NCBI GenBank assembly: GCA_965178525.1
Contig: CBCXVS010000277.1
Coordinates: 1 to 10,358 of the forward strand
Length of the DNA: 10,358 nucleotides
From: CBCXVS01 sp965178525
GTDB lineage: Bacteria; Tectomicrobia; Entotheonellia; Entotheonellales; Entotheonellaceae
Reading direction: 5' to 3'
Positions 6,846 through 10,358 of this stretch are shown in pieces. Numbering within the stretch: position 1 is the stretch's first letter; every line of letters begins with the position of its first letter. Both the position numbers and the translations under genes were made by a program. Below the pieces are notes generated by a model, which was not told the origin of the DNA, did no database searches, and was given only the letters and a program-made list of their open reading frames with translations.

Positions 6846-7403
6846 ATGGCCAGATTGCCCCTCGCCACCCGGGATAGCGTACCCGAGGCACAACAAGCCG
6901 TTTTCGACGAGATGGTACAGCGTTTGGGAGCCGCGCCCCGCTACGGTCCGGGCTCGGTGATGATTCATGTGCCGGAGGCCCACCGCTGGGCCACGGGACT
7001 GAACGACTACTTGCGCAACCAGTCCTCTTTATCCAAGAAAGTCCAGGAGCTAGCCATGCTCGTCACGGCCCGGGAGCTGGACTGCCAGCACATCTGGAAC
7101 GCCCATGCGGCGTCGGCCCGGGCCGCCGGCGTGCCGGATGCCCCGGTCGACGCCCTACGCGACAAGCAAGCGTTGCCGGCACTGGCGCCGGACGAGGCCG
7201 CGGTGGTGGACTATGGCCAGGAGTTTTTCCGCACCCACCACGTCAGCCGGGGCGCGTTTCAGAGCGCCATCGAGCAGTTCGGCAGGCAAGGCGTGGTGGA
7301 GCTGACGCTGGTCATGGGGAATTACAGCCTGCTGGCTTTTGCGATCAATGCTTTTGACACCGACCTGCCGCCGGATCGCACCGAGCCGTTGCTGCCCAGG
7401 TAG
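6846..7403 (+). CDS. Carboxymuconolactone decarboxylase (CMD/AhpD-like) family protein
   Basis: The 185-residue product carries the CMD core in the stretch KKVQELAMLVTARELDC (64-80) followed by Cys80-x3-Trp84-x2-His87 and AASARAAGV. This matches the family pattern of an all-helical protein with a redox or proton-relay Cys/His site. The second cysteine of the AhpD CxxC motif is replaced by Ile83, so AhpD-type disulfide chemistry is unlikely. A subgroup of CMD proteins lacking the CxxC is common, and its role (decarboxylase, isomerase or peroxide defence) is not settled. AGGAGG (6835-6840) lies five bases before ATG 6846. The gene appears monocistronic, followed by a separate toxin-antitoxin module. 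Confidence 0.82.
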   Translation: MARLPLATRDSVPEAQQAVFDEMVQRLGAAPRYGPGSVMIHVPEAHRWATGLNDYLRNQSSLSKKVQELAMLVTARELDCQHIWNAHAASARAAGVPDAPVDALRDKQALPALAPDEAAVVDYGQEFFRTHHVSRGAFQSAIEQFGRQGVVELTLVMGNYSLLAFAINAFDTDLPPDRTEPLLPR

Positions 7404-7437
7404 GAGGACGTGGGGGTGGTGTCGAGGAGCTGCCGAC

Positions 7438-7471
7438 TTGCTTCTGTGCCTTGAGCATGGTATATGCACAG
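7438..7471 (+). promoter_or_regulatory. Putative promoter-operator of the VapBC-like module
   Basis: TTGCTT (7438-7443) and TATATG (7461-7466) are spaced by 17 bases. A perfect six-base inverted repeat, CTGTGC (7444-7449) and GCACAG (7466-7471), starts right after the -35 box and ends over the -10 box. Antitoxins of this type normally repress their own operon by binding such palindromes, so this is a likely operator, inferred from position only. Confidence 0.4.
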
Positions 7472-7511
7472 GTACCTCATACTCGTGTTAGTCATTGCCA
7501 AGGAGGGGGGG

Positions 7512-7736
7512 ATGCCACAGCTCCATCTCTATGTTTCCGATGATGTCGCTGCCAAGGTACGGCAACGGGCTGAAGCTTGTCAGATGACGGTGTCCGATTA
7601 TCTTACCGAACTCATCAAACGCGACATTGGGGCGGGGTGGCCTGAGGGGTTCTTTGAGGAGGTTATTGGCGGATGGCAAGGCGAGCCGCTCTGCCGACCG
7701 CCTCAGGGCCATGTCGAGCAACGCGATGAGTTCTAA
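7512..7736 (+). CDS. Ribbon-helix-helix-like antitoxin of a VapBC-type module
   Basis: The 74-residue protein begins MPQLHLYVSDDVAAKVRQRA, an N-terminal strand followed by a helix, then MTVSDYLTELIKRDIG (about 25-40), the second helix of a ribbon-helix-helix (CopG/Arc-type) DNA-binding domain. The C-terminal half is acidic and Trp/Pro-containing (WPEGFFEEVIGGW), suitable for binding the toxin groove. ATG 7512 is chosen because AGGAGG (7501-7506) precedes it by five bases; the upstream in-frame ATG at 7464 lacks a ribosome binding site and overlaps the proposed promoter. Its TAA stop is followed with no gap by the ATG of the PIN toxin gene. The frame is intact while the toxin is not. Confidence 0.8.
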   Translation: MPQLHLYVSDDVAAKVRQRAEACQMTVSDYLTELIKRDIGAGWPEGFFEEVIGGWQGEPLCRPPQGHVEQRDEF

Positions 7737-8145
7737 ATGTATCTACTCGATGCAAACGCTTGTATCCGCCTTCTCAACAATACCTCGGCGGCCCTTGTGC
7801 GCCGTCTCCGGCAACACGATCCCACAAACATTCGTTTAAGCTCGGTTGTGAAGGCGGAATGGTTATATGGGGCGAGACGAAGTGCTCGGGTATCCGAGAA
7901 CACATACATACTGCAGCAGTTTTTCGCGCCGTTTATTTCTCTGCCATTCAGATGACCAATGTGCCGAGCACTACGGGGTAATCCGGGCGGAACTGGAGCG
8001 AGCTGGCACCCCAATCGGACCCAATGATCTCATGATCGCCGCAACGGCAAAGGCCCACGATATCACCCTGGTTTCCCATAACACACGCGAATTCTCCCGT
8101 GTCGTCGGGCTGCGGCTCGAGGATTGGGAAACGGAAGATGGTTAA
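7737..8145 (+). pseudogene. VapC-type PIN-domain toxin with one-base frameshift
   Basis: The first frame (7737-7955) reads MYLLDANACIRLL to FISLPF-R-stop. The next frame continues from 7951 with DDQCAEHYGVIRAELERAG and ends at 8145. Removing one base, A7950, joins the two as LPF-DDQC and restores a 135-residue PIN protein of normal length. The expected acidic metal-binding residues are present across both pieces: Asp5, Glu41 and Asp97 (GPNDLMIAA), with Asn115 in HNTREF at the fourth position. Active VapC toxins are Mg-dependent ribonucleases, often cutting initiator tRNA or rRNA. As written, translation stops after 72 residues and loses Asp97, so the toxin should be inactive unless ribosomes shift +1. 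The stop context AGA-TGA-C is discussed in the findings. Confidence 0.8.
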
Positions 8146-8177
8146 GGTCACCTGGTCACAATAACTTGGAGGGAACC

Positions 8178-9470
8178 ATGCGCGTCTTGCTGATCGCGAC
8201 GAATCGCCACAATCGGCTCATGAGCCGGATGCAAGCTCGGCCCCTGCCGATCGGTATGGCCTATGTGGCCGGCGCTCTGGCCGCGTCACAGCATGCGGTA
8301 CGTACACTGGACTTGATGTTTGCAGACGACTACTTGGGCGCTGTGGAGGAAGCGATACGGGAATTCCAGCCGGATATGGTGGGTCTTTCCATTCGCAATC
8401 TCAGCAACCATAGCTACATCGACCCGCAATGGGCGTTGCCCATTTCCAAGGACGTCATCGCCAAGGTCCGAGCCCTAACCCATGCCACCATTGTGTGTGG
8501 CGGACCGGCGTTTAGCATTATGCCGCAAGCCATTTTCGACTATGTCGGGCCCGACCTGGGATTGGCTGGGGACGCGGCGGAGGCGTTCGCGCAGTTGGCC
8601 GACCGCCTGCAGGCGGACGCGTCGTATGAGGACCTGCCCGGATTGGTTTATCGCCAAGGCGGCGAGGTCGTCTTTAACGGCATCCACTGCGCCTCCGATT
8701 TCACCAGTCCGCCGCGCCTGGACGATCTGGATATGCACAAATACGCGCAGGCGGGCTTCGGCATTGGCATCGTGACGAAGCTGGGCGGATTCTATTACCC
8801 CACCTCCGCGTCTCAGGTCCGGATCGCTCAGGAGGCGTGGCGCGTCATCCGGCCTATCGATGACGTGGTGCAAGAAGTACACGAGATGGAACAGCGATAC
8901 GGACTGCGCAAGGTGTTCTTCATCGATAATGGCTTCAACATCCCACTGCCCCATGCCAAAGACTTGTGCCGCGCCTTGATCGCCGCGGAGGTCAAGGTGA
9001 ACTGGAATACTTGCCTGGCCCCCTTTGGCTGCGACCCGGAACTTATCGGCCTGATGAAGCAGGCGGGATGCGCGCTGGTGCTGATAGGCGGCATGCGGGG
9101 CGATCCGCATGACGGTTCGGGCCTTGGCGAGCGCGTGGAACCGATGCTGCAAACCTGCCGTCTGTGTGAAGCGCAGGATCTGCATTACACCCTCTCCGTC
9201 ACCTTTGGCGAACCGGGCGAGACCCGGGAGACTGTGGAGGAAAAGCTCGACTTCCTGCGCAGCATCAAACCGGCGATGGCCAATTTGCGCATCGGCGTCA
9301 GCGTTTTACCCGGCACCACCGTGGCGGAGATGGCCCTGCAAGAGGGACTCATCACGGATGAAGCGGAGCTGATTCAGCCGACGTTTTATTTGGCGTCGTC
9401 GGTGCGAGACTGGATTGTCGATTACTTGAAAGACGAAAAAGCCAAGCATCCCCGCTGGAACTTGATGTAG
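8178..9470 (+). CDS. B12-binding/radical SAM-like protein lacking the cluster cysteines
   Basis: The 430-residue product has the two-domain layout of cobalamin-binding radical SAM proteins. Residues 1-145 look like a B12-binding Rossmann domain: MRVLLIATN, PLPIGMAYVAGAL (23-35), PDMVGLSIRN (65-74), IVCGGPAF (105-112) and GLAGDAAEAF (128-137). Residues about 195-385 look like the radical SAM barrel: VVQEVHEMEQRYG then VFFIDNGFN (246-254), and FGEPGET (343-349). The segment that should hold CxxxCxxC reads TKLGGFYYPTSA (200-211), with Gly204, Pro208 and Ala211 at the cysteine positions. Canonical radical SAM chemistry therefore seems impossible; a binding, scaffold or non-radical role is inferred. 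The classic B12-ligating DxHxxG is also absent, as in some class members. GGAGGG precedes ATG 8178; an in-frame ATG at 8124 would overlap the toxin remnant. The amidohydrolase gene follows after 22 bases. Confidence 0.8.
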   Translation: MRVLLIATNRHNRLMSRMQARPLPIGMAYVAGALAASQHAVRTLDLMFADDYLGAVEEAIREFQPDMVGLSIRNLSNHSYIDPQWALPISKDVIAKVRALTHATIVCGGPAFSIMPQAIFDYVGPDLGLAGDAAEAFAQLADRLQADASYEDLPGLVYRQGGEVVFNGIHCASDFTSPPRLDDLDMHKYAQAGFGIGIVTKLGGFYYPTSASQVRIAQEAWRVIRPIDDVVQEVHEMEQRYGLRKVFFIDNGFNIPLPHAKDLCRALIAAEVKVNWNTCLAPFGCDPELIGLMKQAGCALVLIGGMRGDPHDGSGLGERVEPMLQTCRLCEAQDLHYTLSVTFGEPGETRETVEEKLDFLRSIKPAMANLRIGVSVLPGTTVAEMALQEGLITDEAELIQPTFYLASSVRDWIVDYLKDEKAKHPRWNLM

Positions 9471-9492
9471 CTCTCAGAGCTGGAGGTGAACC

Positions 9493-10358
9493 ATGTACGA
9501 TCTATTGCTCAAAGGTGGGACGGTGGTTGACCCGTCAACCGATCTTAACGGCGTCCACGATATCGCCGTGCAGGATGGCAACATTGCCCACATCGCCGCA
9601 ACCATTGCGCCTGAGGAAGCCACCCAGGTTGTGGAGGTGGGGGGCAAGCTCGTTACGCCGGGCCTGATTGACCTGCACGCCCACGTTTTTGATGGCGTGG
9701 TCGGCAACGGCGTGCATCCCGACCTGGGCGGCGTGCACGCGGGGGTCACCACCGTGGTGGATGCCGGCAGTGCCGGGTGTGCGATTTTCAGCGCCTTTCC
9801 CAGGCATGTCGTACCCAATTGTCATACGGAGATCATTCCCTTCATGCACATCTGTCAGACGGGCCTGGCGACCACCCCGGATATCGTGGCGGAAAGCAGC
9901 ATCGATCTCGATGGCGCCCTGCGCGTGGCGGACCAGTACAAAGGTCTCATCCGCGGCATCAAGGCCCGCATGGTGTCGCCGGCGCTGGAGATTTTCGGCA
10001 TGGAGATGCCCAAGCTGGCCAAACGGGCCGCGCGTGAGAGTGGCATCAAGCTCATGGTCCATATCGGCGATACCGAAAAACGCTACGATCCGAACGTCAT
10101 CCGGGAACTTTTACCGCTGCTCGATGACGGCGACATCCTGACCCACTATTTTACCGCCAATCCGGGCGGGGTCCTCGATGCCAATGGCAAGCTGGTGCCC
10201 GAGGCCCGGGAGGCGGCGAACCGGGGCGTGTGGCTCGACACGGCCCATGGCCGGATGAATTTCAGCTTCGATGTGGGCCGCCGCATCATCGATCAGGGCC
10301 TGCTGCCCCATTGTATCAGCACCGACCTCACCGTTCCCGGCCGGCTCATCACCGTGCA
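9493..10358 (+). CDS. Amidohydrolase/deacetylase-family metallohydrolase, 3' end outside the window
   Basis: The visible 288 residues begin MYDLLLKGGTVVDPSTDLNG and follow the amidohydrolase superfamily: the small beta-sandwich strands (1-55), TPGLIDLHAHVF with the His62-x-His64 metal pair, GIKARM with Lys157 (the likely carboxylated bridging lysine), His190 in MVHIGD, His218 in ILTHYF, and Asp278 in CISTDLT. The combination of HAHVF, HYFTANPGG and DTAHG fits the COG3964 group (dihydroorotase-like, including deacetylases of N-acyl compounds). The exact substrate is unknown. GGAGGTGA ends just upstream of ATG 9493, a very strong site. The gene lies 22 bases after the radical SAM-like gene, so both are probably one transcript. 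About 90 more residues would be expected beyond the window edge. Confidence 0.88.
   Translation, partial: MYDLLLKGGTVVDPSTDLNGVHDIAVQDGNIAHIAATIAPEEATQVVEVGGKLVTPGLIDLHAHVFDGVVGNGVHPDLGGVHAGVTTVVDAGSAGCAIFSAFPRHVVPNCHTEIIPFMHICQTGLATTPDIVAESSIDLDGALRVADQYKGLIRGIKARMVSPALEIFGMEMPKLAKRAARESGIKLMVHIGDTEKRYDPNVIRELLPLLDDGDILTHYFTANPGGVLDANGKLVPEAREAANRGVWLDTAHGRMNFSFDVGRRIIDQGLLPHCISTDLTVPGRLITV

Noticed and set aside
8754..8820. A sequencing frameshift as the reason for the missing radical SAM cysteines
   Set aside because: The other two forward frames across this segment also lack cysteines, and similarity continues in the same frame on both sides.
8475..9185. A 236-codon minus-strand frame inside the radical SAM-like gene
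   Set aside because: Antisense shadow; Arg/Gln/His-rich composition with no domain pattern.
9535..10062. A 175-codon minus-strand frame inside the amidohydrolase
   Set aside because: Antisense to a gene with intact metal-binding motifs and a strong ribosome binding site.

Overview
This is a GC-rich bacterial chromosome-like segment with strong AGGAGG-type ribosome binding sites and compact gene spacing. The gene families (CaiB/BaiF-type racemase, COG3964-like amidohydrolase, carboxymuconolactone decarboxylase-like protein, DUF362 protein, B12-binding/radical-SAM-like protein, PIN and RelE toxin-antitoxin remnants) fit an uncultured, metabolically broad environmental bacterium. A Tectomicrobia/Entotheonella-like or proteobacterial source is my guess only; the window has no rRNA, tRNA or marker gene to settle it.

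Layout. (a) 54-1922, minus: a long protein joining a ferritin-like diiron domain to a DUF362 domain. (b) 2016-2168, plus: a 50-residue membrane peptide. (c) 2291-3199, plus: a class I SAM methyltransferase-like protein. (d) 3358-3971, plus: a Phd/YefM-type antitoxin followed at an ATGA overlap by a RelE/ParE-type toxin reading frame broken by an in-frame TAA. (e) 4200-5342 and 5415-6599, both minus: a 2-methylacyl-CoA racemase and, upstream of it, a CapA-type lipoprotein. (f) 6846-7403, plus: a CMD/AhpD-like protein. (g) 7512-8145, plus: a ribbon-helix-helix-like antitoxin followed directly by a VapC/PIN toxin gene with a one-base frameshift. (h) 8178-9470 and 9493-window end, plus: a B12-binding/radical-SAM-like protein whose three cluster cysteines are all replaced, then an amidohydrolase cut off by the window edge, very probably one operon.

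The points most worth a second look are the radical-SAM fold lacking its CxxxCxxC motif (Gly, Pro and Ala occupy the three positions) paired with a metal-dependent amidohydrolase, the diiron-DUF362 fusion, and two unrelated toxin-antitoxin modules that each keep an intact antitoxin beside a toxin broken by a single lesion.

No CRISPR array, insertion sequence, tRNA or rRNA was recognised. No gene-free stretch exceeds 300 bases; the longest, 6600-6845 and 3972-4199, hold a putative promoter and inverted repeats respectively.
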